64,000 nt of DNA from CAZXWN01 sp964644695 [NCBI: uncultured bacterium]. GTDB taxonomy: Bacteria; UBP4; UBA4092. The notes under the pieces were generated by a model. That model was given only the letters and a program-made list of their open reading frames with translations, made no database searches and was not told the DNA's origin. The stretch covers positions 26,208 to 90,207 of the forward strand of contig CAZXWN010000010.1 in assembly GCA_964644695.1 (NCBI GenBank). Reading direction: 5' to 3'. The position numbers were made by a program, and so were the translations under genes. Of this stretch, positions 33,655 through 41,727 are shown piece by piece (position 1 is the stretch's first letter; each line of letters begins with the position of its first letter).

Positions 33655-35802
33655 TTATTTCTCAGTGATAATGAGGATGCCGGAAGTATTCATATCCGGG
33701 AGTTGGAAGGTGAACCCATTTTCCATTAATTCATCCCCGTTATGAAGATACTTTGAACCGGTATCCGGATTCTTCAATTCATACATTCCGTTTTCTTTCA
33801 GGTTTTTCATGGGGACAGTGAAGTCCGCATCCGGATGGTTTCCCCGGAAGAAGAAGAGGATCCCCCGACCATCAGACCGGTGAAGGAATTGATAAACTTC
33901 CCATGCCGCCGGTGCTGTCTGTTCGGATAATCGTAATTCCGGCTGGGGTGTGAGTCGGAAGAGGGGAAATTCCAAATACTGTTTGTATTTTTTATAGAAC
34001 TCAATCTGTTTCCGAATGAGAGATTTCATATCAGAATCCAGTTCCGGTAAACAAAGGGAGAGACCCGGAACTCCGAACATTCGGGATCGGAGGACATTCT
34101 TTATTTCTTCATCCTGAGTAGATTTCAGTTCAGACAAATCACCTTTTTGAATAATGGCAGTATTGAGGTATCGTAAGGGGAACATCAGAGATGCGCCGGA
34201 GATGTTATGACGACACACCTGCGGGTTGTCATTGGTGTCATGCAGCCAGGCAGTATGCAGATGCCGGATGATTCCGAAGTCTAACCGATTTGCCCCAGAG
34301 GAACTATTTTCAATGACCAGTTTTGGGTACTTTGCCCGGAGGGTATCTAAGACTTCATAAAGTCCTTTGATATGGAAATAATTACCATCTCCGACCTGAT
34401 GTCCATGGTCGGTCCGGGTACATAGGGCGGCCTGATTTTGGTCCCATCTCAACCAGTCGAGATTACAGGTTTCAATCAGATGAGACAATTTTTCGAGAAT
34501 CCATTTTCGGGTTTCCGGACATCCCAGACAGAGGGAATGGGACTGAGTCCCATCAGGATCGGTGTGAGTCAGGATACCCGTTTCATTTCCGGCACACATT
34601 AATTCTGTCCAGTCCACACCGGGGAGGTCTTTTGTATTTTTATCCACCCGTTCGGGTTCCACCCATAACCCAAACTTGAGGGCTTTCCCGTGGGTATAGT
34701 CAGAGAGTTTTTTCAGGCCGGAAGGATATTTCTCCGGATTAACAGTCCAAGTCCCCAGACCTTTGGAAGGGTTGTTGGTGTTTTCAGCGGCGGACATGGG
34801 AGACCCTGTGTACCAACCGGGACCCACAAAAATCCCATCACACCGGGTTTGACTGGCACCGTCTATTTCATCTTTTAATAATTTTTCATCAAGGTTTATT
34901 CCATATCCAAACCAGGTGTTATCCATGACCCAGGGAAGTTTGGCGGGAGTGGAGGGAATCACTCTGGACTCCAGATAGTCTTTGGTTTTGATGCTGGCAA
35001 AATCCACATCGCCATCGGTGAGTCCGATGAATACAGATGGGAAGTCGATAGACTTTCCGGGTTGAAGGGTTTGTTTGAATCCATTCAGTCCTGACTGAAG
35101 AACCAGTTGACCATCGGGGCAGGGATATAACCCCATCCGCCATTGTCCGGACCATTCAATCCCCATAAAGAGGGACTCATTGTTCCATTGATTTTCAAGA
35201 GCCATCCATCCAAAATTGAGTTCTGAGGACCGGGTCCCGGAATGAAGGTCCAGACCTTCGTCGGGTAACTCAGAGAGGAGCTTCGAAGTGTGAGTAAAGG
35301 AGGGATAAATGCCGGACTTGTTTTGACATTCTTCAGACCGGATTCCCTTGATGGTATGGATGAAGATATCCATCTCTTTATAGAGAGAAAATGAGACGGA
35401 AGGTTGTTCCAATATTTCAACAGGTTTAGACCCTTTGAGAAGTTTCTTGGAGGGTGTGAACCGGATAAGCGCCATCCTTGGGAATACTTCATATTGGTAA
35501 ATGCGCAGGTATGGCCGGTCGGAAGCGATTGCCTGAACACGCAGGACGACTCCTCCCCCGGGGATGACTTCCGCTGCGACTTCAAATTCAAGGAGGCTGT
35601 CTGATTCTGGTATTTCAATCAGGTGAGGATTCTCACCATCAATCCAGTTGATATCCGAACCGGGTTGAGAGATGGAAACCAGTCCCATCCCCTTATCAGG
35701 GGAAATCAGGAGTTCCAGCTGGATATATTCATTGCCGATTTGATACAGGTCCACCCGGCGGTCATAACGAGCGAAACACCCATGGGTTTTAATTTCTTTC
35801 AT
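33655..35802 (-). CDS. Alpha-galactosidase-type glycoside hydrolase, family GH36
   Basis: A 715-residue cytoplasmic enzyme (no signal peptide). An N-terminal beta-sandwich leads into the (beta/alpha)8 barrel: NTWFGYGINLDEKLLKDEID, LKFGLWVEPERV, LDWLRWDQNQ (nucleophile Asp in the family's KWDxN motif) and LHDTNDNPQ (the acid/base region, SDxxD in relatives), then FPLRYLN. It likely releases terminal alpha-galactose or a related sugar from imported oligosaccharides. It ends a three-gene operon with the PIG-L deacetylase and an unknown protein (gaps of 3 and 21 bp) and converges with the broken glycosidase gene. Confidence 0.88.
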   Translation of the reverse strand: MKEIKTHGCFARYDRRVDLYQIGNEYIQLELLISPDKGMGLVSISQPGSDINWIDGENPHLIEIPESDSLLEFEVAAEVIPGGGVVLRVQAIASDRPYLRIYQYEVFPRMALIRFTPSKKLLKGSKPVEILEQPSVSFSLYKEMDIFIHTIKGIRSEECQNKSGIYPSFTHTSKLLSELPDEGLDLHSGTRSSELNFGWMALENQWNNESLFMGIEWSGQWRMGLYPCPDGQLVLQSGLNGFKQTLQPGKSIDFPSVFIGLTDGDVDFASIKTKDYLESRVIPSTPAKLPWVMDNTWFGYGINLDEKLLKDEIDGASQTRCDGIFVGPGWYTGSPMSAAENTNNPSKGLGTWTVNPEKYPSGLKKLSDYTHGKALKFGLWVEPERVDKNTKDLPGVDWTELMCAGNETGILTHTDPDGTQSHSLCLGCPETRKWILEKLSHLIETCNLDWLRWDQNQAALCTRTDHGHQVGDGNYFHIKGLYEVLDTLRAKYPKLVIENSSSGANRLDFGIIRHLHTAWLHDTNDNPQVCRHNISGASLMFPLRYLNTAIIQKGDLSELKSTQDEEIKNVLRSRMFGVPGLSLCLPELDSDMKSLIRKQIEFYKKYKQYLEFPLFRLTPQPELRLSEQTAPAAWEVYQFLHRSDGRGILFFFRGNHPDADFTVPMKNLKENGMYELKNPDTGSKYLHNGDELMENGFTFQLPDMNTSGILIITEK

Positions 35803-35823
35803 AAAGGATTCCTTATCCTGGTA

Positions 35824-36270
35824 TTAGTTCAGATTTTTACGACGATGCAGGGTGACAGTCCAGGAGAACAGAGGTCTTCCCGGATTCCCGAGTATTCCAA
35901 CACAGGAATAAGTGTCGGGGCCGATTTGTTCCATTTTCTCCTGGCCTTCTAATTGTCCATCGGCGGTTGCGTAAGTGGACACAATAATATTTTCTTTAAT
36001 GATGAATTGGCCCTGGATTTTACCCAAGTCGGGATTAAAGGAAGTCCACAGGGTTGGTGCTTCGGGTTGGTAAGGTTGTACGGTATAGGTATTTTGAAAG
36101 GATACCGGGGGTTCAGAGAATAAACTCATTTCCCCGGAGATAGTCCAGACATGGGGTTGATGGGTCACTGTGGATTGAGCAACACATCGGAACTCCACAC
36201 CCCGGGTCAAATCGGAGTAGAGTCCTTCGGCATCCCAGACGGCTTCCTCAAGAAGAAAGGTATGATTCAT
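35824..36270 (-). CDS. Unknown protein in the PIG-L/GH36 operon
   Basis: A 148-residue soluble protein with no signal peptide. The sequence is beta-strand-rich with many Gln and aromatic residues (HVWTISGEMSLFSEPPVSFQNTYTVQPYQPEAPTLW). The length and pattern resemble a single lipocalin- or jelly-roll-like barrel. I recognise no family. It starts 3 bp after the PIG-L stop, with AAGGA seven bases ahead, and precedes the GH36 gene by 21 bp. This tight packing says it works with them. Confidence 0.6.
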   Translation of the reverse strand: MNHTFLLEEAVWDAEGLYSDLTRGVEFRCVAQSTVTHQPHVWTISGEMSLFSEPPVSFQNTYTVQPYQPEAPTLWTSFNPDLGKIQGQFIIKENIIVSTYATADGQLEGQEKMEQIGPDTYSCVGILGNPGRPLFSWTVTLHRRKNLN

Positions 36271-36273
36271 TCT

Positions 36274-37092
36274 TTAATCCTTTTTGGGGAAAAAGGGGAA
36301 TAAAGCAGGGTCATAAGCTGCACCATGTTCTCCCCATTCAAAGGCTTCAGCATATTTGATGGTTTGTCCTAATTGTTCACCATATTCTTGTATCAATAAA
36401 TCCCGGTATCGGTCTGCATTCCAGCGGTGAGACCATTTTTCATCCAGCATGGCGATTCGGCCGGCCTCATCGTCTGCGGGAGGTACGATATCCAGATACC
36501 CATAGTTATAAGGTAACCATTCATAGAACTGAGAGGTATGCTGGTGCATCATTTTGAGTTTAGTATCCTGTACAGAGTCTATATTAATGGCGACGGTGGG
36601 GGAGAATGGAAAGGGTTTTGTAAAGTTATCCGCCATATACATTAAGACGGGGTTATACATCAGGTGTTGAACATCAGGACAGATGTTTGGAACGGTGACC
36701 ATATACATGGCGTCCTGAACCAGTTGGGAGGTATAACGGTGGTCGGGATGGTAATCATTCGGGCGGTGGGTAATGACAATCCGGGGTTGGAATAAACGGA
36801 TAATCCGAATCACCTCTTTACGGTTAACCAGGGTCACTTCCAATTCCCCGTCATGGTTATCCAGGGTAATATATTCTGCTCCGATGACGGCTCCAGACGC
36901 ACCCGCTTCGTTTCTTCTTCGTCTTGCCAAAATGGCACCAGATGCATTCTGATGTCCGGCATCCCCGTTTGTCAAGGAAACCAGTTTAACTGTATGTCCC
37001 ATTTTACGGAAAAGGGCCGCAGTTCCTCCTGCCCGGATGTCGGGATCATCGGGATGGGCACCAATCACTAAAACACGAATATCATCAACCAT
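36274..37092 (-). CDS. PIG-L/LmbE family deacetylase
   Basis: A 272-residue zinc-dependent deacetylase. The AHPDD motif (residues 13-17 in VIGAHPDDPDIRAGGTA) and the third metal ligand in HPDHR (after RPNDY) are intact, as is the SLTNGDAGH strand. Members remove N-acetyl groups from GlcNAc-containing substrates such as GlcNAc-PI, GlcNAc-inositol or chitin oligosaccharides. There is no signal peptide, so the substrate is intracellular. It leads the operon with the unknown 148-residue protein and GH36, which suggests catabolism of an acetylated galactose-containing sugar. GAGGG lies nine bases before the ATG. Confidence 0.9.
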   Translation of the reverse strand: MVDDIRVLVIGAHPDDPDIRAGGTAALFRKMGHTVKLVSLTNGDAGHQNASGAILARRRRNEAGASGAVIGAEYITLDNHDGELEVTLVNRKEVIRIIRLFQPRIVITHRPNDYHPDHRYTSQLVQDAMYMVTVPNICPDVQHLMYNPVLMYMADNFTKPFPFSPTVAINIDSVQDTKLKMMHQHTSQFYEWLPYNYGYLDIVPPADDEAGRIAMLDEKWSHRWNADRYRDLLIQEYGEQLGQTIKYAEAFEWGEHGAAYDPALFPFFPKKD

Positions 37093-37173
37093 TCATTAAA
37101 CCCTCGATAGAAAGAATAAGTACATTATCGCAAAGAAACGAGTCTGCAGGAAATCCGTATGAACCCCAGACAA

Positions 37174-37210
37174 TAAAAAACCGGATTTGCCGGAGGGGCA
37201 AACCCGGTTA
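37174..37210 (-). terminator. Terminator of the rubrerythrin gene
   Basis: Minus strand: stem AACCGGGTTTGCC / GGCAAATCCGGTT (one mismatch) followed by TTTTTTA, about 25 bp after the stop. Confidence 0.88.
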
Positions 37211-37233
37211 AAGCTGTGATTTATTTGAAATTA

Positions 37234-37779
37234 TTATTTATTGAAGTAGCGGTCGAGGAGGCCTTTGAAGGCAGCACCATGACGGGCTTCATCTTTACAC
37301 ATTTCATGGACCGTGTCATGGATGGCATCGAGGTTAAGTTCTTTAGCCCGTTTTGCGATGGCAAGTTTCCCCTGACAGGCACCGAACTCAGCATCCACCC
37401 GTACAGACAGGTTCTTTTTTGTATCGGCACAAACCACTTCACCGAGTAATTCAGCAAACTTGGCGGCATGTTCGGCTTCTTCAAAAGCAATTCGTTTATA
37501 GGCTTCAGCGACTTCCGGATAACCTTCCCGATCGGCCTGACGGCTCATGGCCAGATACATACCGACTTCGGTACATTCACCGGCGAAATTGGCGCGGAGG
37601 CCTTCGAGGATTTCCGGGTCCAGACCTTCAACGGAACCAATGCGATGGACATCAGCCCAGGCTAATTCGCCTTTTTGTTCTATGAATTTAGAACCGGGGA
37701 CTTTACAAAGGGGGCATTTTTCGGGTGGTTCAGGACCTTCATGGACATAACCGCAAGCAGGACAAATCCATTTTTTCAT
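37234..37779 (-). CDS. Reverse rubrerythrin (NADH peroxidase type)
   Basis: 181 residues. The rubredoxin-type iron site comes first (C6/C9 in CPACG and C22/C25 in CPLC), and the ferritin-like di-iron four-helix domain follows (about 45-181: [57 protein letters not shown]). This order is the opposite of classical rubrerythrin. Such proteins reduce hydrogen peroxide in anaerobes with electrons from NADH via a partner oxidoreductase. It fits a strict anaerobe whose hydrogenase is oxygen sensitive. AAGGAG lies 10 bases before the ATG and a good promoter lies upstream. Confidence 0.92.
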   Translation of the reverse strand: MKKWICPACGYVHEGPEPPEKCPLCKVPGSKFIEQKGELAWADVHRIGSVEGLDPEILEGLRANFAGECTEVGMYLAMSRQADREGYPEVAEAYKRIAFEEAEHAAKFAELLGEVVCADTKKNLSVRVDAEFGACQGKLAIAKRAKELNLDAIHDTVHEMCKDEARHGAAFKGLLDRYFNK

Positions 37780-37833
37780 AATGATAAAACTCCTTAAACG
37801 ATTGATTAAATATAGGGTTACTTAAGATTGTTA

Positions 37834-37862
37834 ATTGTCCCAGAGAGTGAAATGTTCGTCAA
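37834..37862 (-). promoter_or_regulatory. Promoter of the rubrerythrin gene
   Basis: Minus strand: TTGACG (37862-37857), 17-bp spacer, GACAAT (37839-37834). The leader is about 50 bases. I find no convincing PerR box. Confidence 0.6.
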
Positions 37863-37878
37863 TAATTCTTAACCGGGG

Positions 37879-38610
37879 TTATTCTGCTGGATTATCAGTG
37901 TCGTCGGGTTCAGATTCATAGCCGGATTTTTTCTCTTTATTACCCTGGACCATGATGGTAAACTCGCCCTTGAGAGTGAGTTGAGAGAGTCGGGCCACAA
38001 TCTCGGAAGCGGATCCCCGGATAAATTCTTCGAATTTTTTAGTCAGTTCCCGGGAGATAACTACCGGGCGGTCTCCCAGTTCAGAGAGGACATCTTCGAG
38101 TAGGGCGGCGACTCGAAACGGGGACTCATAGAAGATGAGAGTGCAGGGCATATTTTTCAAAGAAGCGAGGAATTTCCGGCGGCCGACACTTTTTCGCGGG
38201 ACAAATCCAACAAATAGGAAAGAGTCTGTCGGAAGACCTGAGACACAGAGGGCGGTGGCAACGGCGGAGGGTCCGGGAATGGGGACGACGGGGATATTTT
38301 CTTCAATAGCCCGTTGGAGCAGGTGATAACCAGGGTCGGAGATTCCCGGGGTGCCGGCATCTGTGACCAGAGCCACGGAGGCCCCTTTTTTCAATTCCTC
38401 AATCAGGCGAGGTGCGGCCTTATATTTATTATGGTCATGGTAACTGGTGAGGGGCTTGGAAATGCCGTAGTGTTGAAGGAGGATGAGGGTATGGCGAGTG
38501 TCTTCACAGGCAATCAGGGAGACTTCATCTTTCAAGATACGGAGGGCCCGAAAGGTCAAATCTTCCAGGTTCCCAATGGGGGTCGCAACAAAATATAGTG
38601 TTCCAATCAT
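37879..38610 (-). CDS. rsmI: 16S rRNA (cytidine-1402 2'-O)-methyltransferase RsmI
   Basis: A 243-residue tetrapyrrole-methylase-fold enzyme that methylates the ribose of C1402 in the decoding centre. The signature N-terminus GTLYFVATPIGNLEDLTFRAL, ACEDTRHT, SYHDHNK, LVTDAGTPGISDPG and PIPGPSAVATAL are all intact. The C-terminal 20 residues are acidic and disordered. No ribosome site is seen before the ATG; a TATAGT lies seven bases upstream, so the mRNA may be leaderless. It stands alone between the rubrerythrin gene and a divergent secreted protein. Confidence 0.95.
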   Translation of the reverse strand: MIGTLYFVATPIGNLEDLTFRALRILKDEVSLIACEDTRHTLILLQHYGISKPLTSYHDHNKYKAAPRLIEELKKGASVALVTDAGTPGISDPGYHLLQRAIEENIPVVPIPGPSAVATALCVSGLPTDSFLFVGFVPRKSVGRRKFLASLKNMPCTLIFYESPFRVAALLEDVLSELGDRPVVISRELTKKFEEFIRGSASEIVARLSQLTLKGEFTIMVQGNKEKKSGYESEPDDTDNPAE

Positions 38611-38690
38611 GATTAATACTATATCTGAAAATCCAGCGGAAAGGGACCGTCAGGGGGAATAAAATAAAGTGTCTGTAAAGTCAGGAGGTA

Positions 38691-38709
38691 TGTATAATAT
38701 CGGGAATGG
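38691..38709 (+). repeat. 19-bp promoter repeat, copy 1
   Basis: TGTATAATATCGGGAATGG, identical to 39721-39739. It contains a perfect TATAAT (38693-38698) and here drives the HEAT-like gene with a leader of about 28 bases. Confidence 0.7.
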
Positions 38710-38733
38710 GAACTTGAGCGAAAAGAGAGGGAT

Positions 38734-39699
38734 ATGATGCGGAGACTGATTATATTATCCACGATGGTTATGATGTTTTGGAGTAGTTCTTTCATTCAAC
38801 CTGTTCAGGCTGTTGAGACAAAAGAGAAGATGGACATTGTGGAGCAGCTGATAAATTGTCCGGATGGGGGTAAACTCCACCTGAAATTTATTGAGCAGAT
38901 GAAGCATGATCCTGACAGTAGTAACCGGTCAAAAGCAACTATTGACTTGGATATTGTTAAGGGTAAGTCCGAAATTACCCAAGAAGCCTTTCTGTGGATG
39001 CTGGATAATGAAAAAGATGATCAAGTTCTCGACAATGTTGTCTCTGGGATTCGGAAAAACAGCAGCACATTAGGCCCTCTGGAGAAAGTATTTAAAGCAA
39101 GGCTAGATAATGAAATCCAGATTTGGGAAGAGATCAAAAACAATACGCGCAGGAATCACAATGACTCTTTCCGAAGGAATAGTATTGCATTTTTGATTGG
39201 TAGTATTGGAAGCTGTGGGCCTGAGGCTTTTGAGGTTTTAGAGAAGTACGAAAATCATAAAGTCATCAAAGAAACCTATCCACTGAGTAAGGTCCTGCTT
39301 TTCAGCATGGCTGCCTGCGGCTCAGAAAAATCATTCAAGTATTTGAAGAGCCATTTGAAAGATGGGGATTTGACCGAGATGCCACAGATATTAGGGTCTG
39401 TAAAATGTAACAGTAAAGAAGAATCAGATGAAGTTTTTCAGAGCTTATTGAGCTGTGCTACCAGTAAAGATAGAAATAAAAGAGAAGCTAGTATTGGTGC
39501 ACTTGAGGCATTTTACAGAGCAGGGAAAATAGAAGCCTTGGATTATCTGGAAGAACTTGCCAAGGATTCCTATAATGAAACAGTTATTCGCCAAAGTATG
39601 GGAAGAGATGGGAAAATAACAACAGAAACTGTATGTCTTTATCCTGTTCGTGACCGGGCATTATTAAGCCTGAGGATCCTTAAGCAACAGCAGCAATAA
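38734..39699 (+). CDS. Secreted HEAT-repeat-like protein of unknown function
   Basis: 321 residues. A signal peptide ends near residue 27 (SSFIQPVQA). The mature part is helical, rich in Lys and Glu, with HEAT-like helix pairs (EAFEVLEKYENHK ... KVLLFSMAACGSEKSFKYLKSHL ... SCATSKDRNKREASIGALEAFYRAGKIEALDYLEELAK). No catalytic residues are evident; such scaffolds bind proteins. AGAGGG is two bases before ATG 38734 and five before ATG 38737; the second may be used. The base composition is AT-richer than its neighbours, and the gene lies between two identical 19-bp promoter copies, which could mean that it was inserted there. Confidence 0.65.
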   Translation: MMRRLIILSTMVMMFWSSSFIQPVQAVETKEKMDIVEQLINCPDGGKLHLKFIEQMKHDPDSSNRSKATIDLDIVKGKSEITQEAFLWMLDNEKDDQVLDNVVSGIRKNSSTLGPLEKVFKARLDNEIQIWEEIKNNTRRNHNDSFRRNSIAFLIGSIGSCGPEAFEVLEKYENHKVIKETYPLSKVLLFSMAACGSEKSFKYLKSHLKDGDLTEMPQILGSVKCNSKEESDEVFQSLLSCATSKDRNKREASIGALEAFYRAGKIEALDYLEELAKDSYNETVIRQSMGRDGKITTETVCLYPVRDRALLSLRILKQQQQ

Positions 39700-39720
39700 A
39701 GAACATACAATCCGCGGTTG

Positions 39721-39739
39721 TGTATAATATCGGGAATGG
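39721..39739 (+). repeat. 19-bp promoter repeat, copy 2
   Basis: Identical to 38691-38709. TATAAT is at 39723-39728 and the ATG of the CAP-domain gene is at 39736, seven bases further on and inside the repeat, so transcription probably begins at or next to the start codon. Confidence 0.7.
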
Positions 39740-40887
39740 AAGACGACGGCAAAAAGAATCAATCAGACACAAATTCAAGAGAGACTGAGAATCAATCGGA
39801 ATCGTTATTGAGTCAGGTGAATCCGGAATTTGATCCCATTTTGATTGATGAGAAGAAAAAGGCGGCGGCAGAATCCCAGCCAAAAGAAAAGAAGCTGGGT
39901 GAAATGACGGTTGAATATGTGGATGAACCGCCGGCCCATCCCACCGCCCATTATTATTTTTTCAAGAAAAAGTATACTTTAACCCTTTATATCCTGCTTT
40001 TAATTTTGATAGGTCTCATTTTGGTGACCTATGAGCGACTCCCGGTACTGATGAACAGCCAGGCAAAGCAGGAGTTGTCCATGATCAGTGAAGTGAACCG
40101 TTTACGGGCGGAGTATCACCTTCCTCTGTTAATTACTGATGAGGGGATTGCTTCTATTGCCCGGGATAAAGCCGAGTACCTGAGCCAGGCGGTTAATGAG
40201 GACGATCCAGATGGGGCAGGGTTTGGCGAGCTGACTACAATATTTATCCAAAAGAATATCCAATACCGAACTTTTGCCGAATTATTGGGGAAATCCTATC
40301 CCCGTTCCGAGAAGCTGGTGCAGGCCTGGATGGTCAATACGGTCATGCGGAATGACCTCCTCGCGGAGGAATATACCCATATTGGCGCTGGATTCAGTCA
40401 TGGTCATGGGGACCAATGGGTTCTGTTATTACTCCGAAAAAAGGGATTTGCACCCCGAAAAGAACTGGATTTGTGGGAGAAGAAAGAAAGAGAAGCTTTC
40501 CGGCTGACCAATATAGAACGTGGTAAAAATGGGCTTCCGCCACTTCAATGGGATGAGAAACTTCATCAAATTGCCCGGATAAAATCAGCGGATATGCGGG
40601 TTCATGACTATTTTGAACATGAAAGCCCTACTTTGGGGACAATCGGCCAGATGATGATGTCGCATGGATATTATTACAAGGAAGTCGCTGAGAATATTGC
40701 CCAGGGAATGAGCACTCCAGAATCCGTTGTGTCGGGATGGATGGGGAGTCCCGGGCATCGGGCCAATATTATGAATAAGGAAGTCACGATGATGGCTGTT
40801 GGATATGATCCTTATTCGGATATCTGGACCCAACATTTTGCCTTACCGATGACATCTTCCTCAAGTAATACGGCATCACAGAAGTAA
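39736..40887 (+). CDS. Membrane-anchored protein with tandem CAP/SCP-like domains
   Basis: 383 residues. A charged cytoplasmic N-terminus of about 80 residues is followed by one membrane segment (about 83-103: LTLYILLLILIGLILVTYE), so the rest is outside the inner membrane. The C-terminal CAP domain is complete: LTNIERGKNGLPPLQWDEKLHQIARIKSADM, YFEHESP, EVAENIAQG and SGWMGSPGHRANIMN. An earlier stretch (about 115-230: SEVNRLRAEYHLPLLITDEGIASIARDKAEYL ... LVQAWMVNTVMRNDLL) looks like a second, eroded CAP domain. CAP proteins bind lipids or act on envelope components. Earlier in-frame TTG at 39718 lies upstream of the -10 and is rejected. Confidence 0.8.
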   Translation: MEDDGKKNQSDTNSRETENQSESLLSQVNPEFDPILIDEKKKAAAESQPKEKKLGEMTVEYVDEPPAHPTAHYYFFKKKYTLTLYILLLILIGLILVTYERLPVLMNSQAKQELSMISEVNRLRAEYHLPLLITDEGIASIARDKAEYLSQAVNEDDPDGAGFGELTTIFIQKNIQYRTFAELLGKSYPRSEKLVQAWMVNTVMRNDLLAEEYTHIGAGFSHGHGDQWVLLLLRKKGFAPRKELDLWEKKEREAFRLTNIERGKNGLPPLQWDEKLHQIARIKSADMRVHDYFEHESPTLGTIGQMMMSHGYYYKEVAENIAQGMSTPESVVSGWMGSPGHRANIMNKEVTMMAVGYDPYSDIWTQHFALPMTSSSSNTASQK

Positions 40888-40928
40888 TATTAACAAGGTT
40901 TTAATGTGATTTTTGCCCCCTGGTTACG

Positions 40929-40958
40929 TTGACAAGACTGTATAGGGGTCATTAAAAT
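40929..40958 (+). promoter_or_regulatory. Candidate promoter of the phosphate transporter pair
   Basis: Consensus TTGACA (40929-40934), 18-bp spacer, TAAAAT (40953-40958). The leader would be about 115 bases. I do not recognise a Pho box. Confidence 0.5.
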
Positions 40959-41079
40959 ATAGTGACTGACCTGTACAATTGTCCTCGTGGATTTCAACCT
41001 GATGTGAACAAAAGCGGTCATGGTGTGTCCAAAAAGGGCCTTGGCGGGTCTGTAAACGCTCTTATATGAAGGAAACCCT

Positions 41080-41703
41080 ATGTCCTGGAGTCTGATTCCA
41101 AAAGAAGAGAAGTTCTATTCCATGCTGCAAGCGCAAGCCAACCACATGGTAAAGGGGGTAGAGTTTTTTGTTAATGCCCTCGAAAACTATGATTTTGGCA
41201 AGCTTGAAGTGACATACACCCAAATGCATGCATTAGAGCATGAGGGTGACCGTCTTTGCCACGACATTATACGGAAATTGAACTCCACCTTTGTTACTCC
41301 CTTTGATCGCGAAGACATTTTAGATCTTACCTCCCGGATGGATGATGTTCTTGATTTGGTGGACAGCACTTTCAGCCGGATGCAAATCTTCAAAATCGAG
41401 CAATCTACTCCAGAACAAATCCGGTTAGCCAAAATCCTGCTTACTTCAGTCAAGGAAATCGCTATTGCCATGTCTTCCATTGAAAACCTGGCCCGATTAC
41501 CGGAATACACCATTGAAATCAACCGACTGGAAAATGAAGCCGACCTTCTCACGGTCCAGATTCTCGGAAGACTCTTTGAAAACAGGAAAGATCCCATTGA
41601 AATCATCAAATGGAAAGAGATTTACGAAATGATGGAATCCGCGACAGATAAATGTGAAGATGTCGCCAATGTGCTTGAAACAATCATGTTAAAGAACTCC
41701 TGA
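41080..41703 (+). CDS. DUF47/PhoU-like accessory protein of the Pit transporter
   Basis: A 207-residue all-helical protein of the DUF47 (YkaA) family, related to PhoU. Acidic metal-type sequences such as ALEHEGDRLCHDI, FDREDILDLTSRMDDVLDLVD and RLENEADLL are the family's. Genes of this type nearly always sit beside a PiT phosphate transporter and are thought to regulate it. The transporter gene follows after 24 bp. AAGGAAA precedes the ATG. Confidence 0.92.
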   Translation: MSWSLIPKEEKFYSMLQAQANHMVKGVEFFVNALENYDFGKLEVTYTQMHALEHEGDRLCHDIIRKLNSTFVTPFDREDILDLTSRMDDVLDLVDSTFSRMQIFKIEQSTPEQIRLAKILLTSVKEIAIAMSSIENLARLPEYTIEINRLENEADLLTVQILGRLFENRKDPIEIIKWKEIYEMMESATDKCEDVANVLETIMLKNS

Positions 41704-41727
41704 TCAGCCTGTTGGCGGACATAACCT

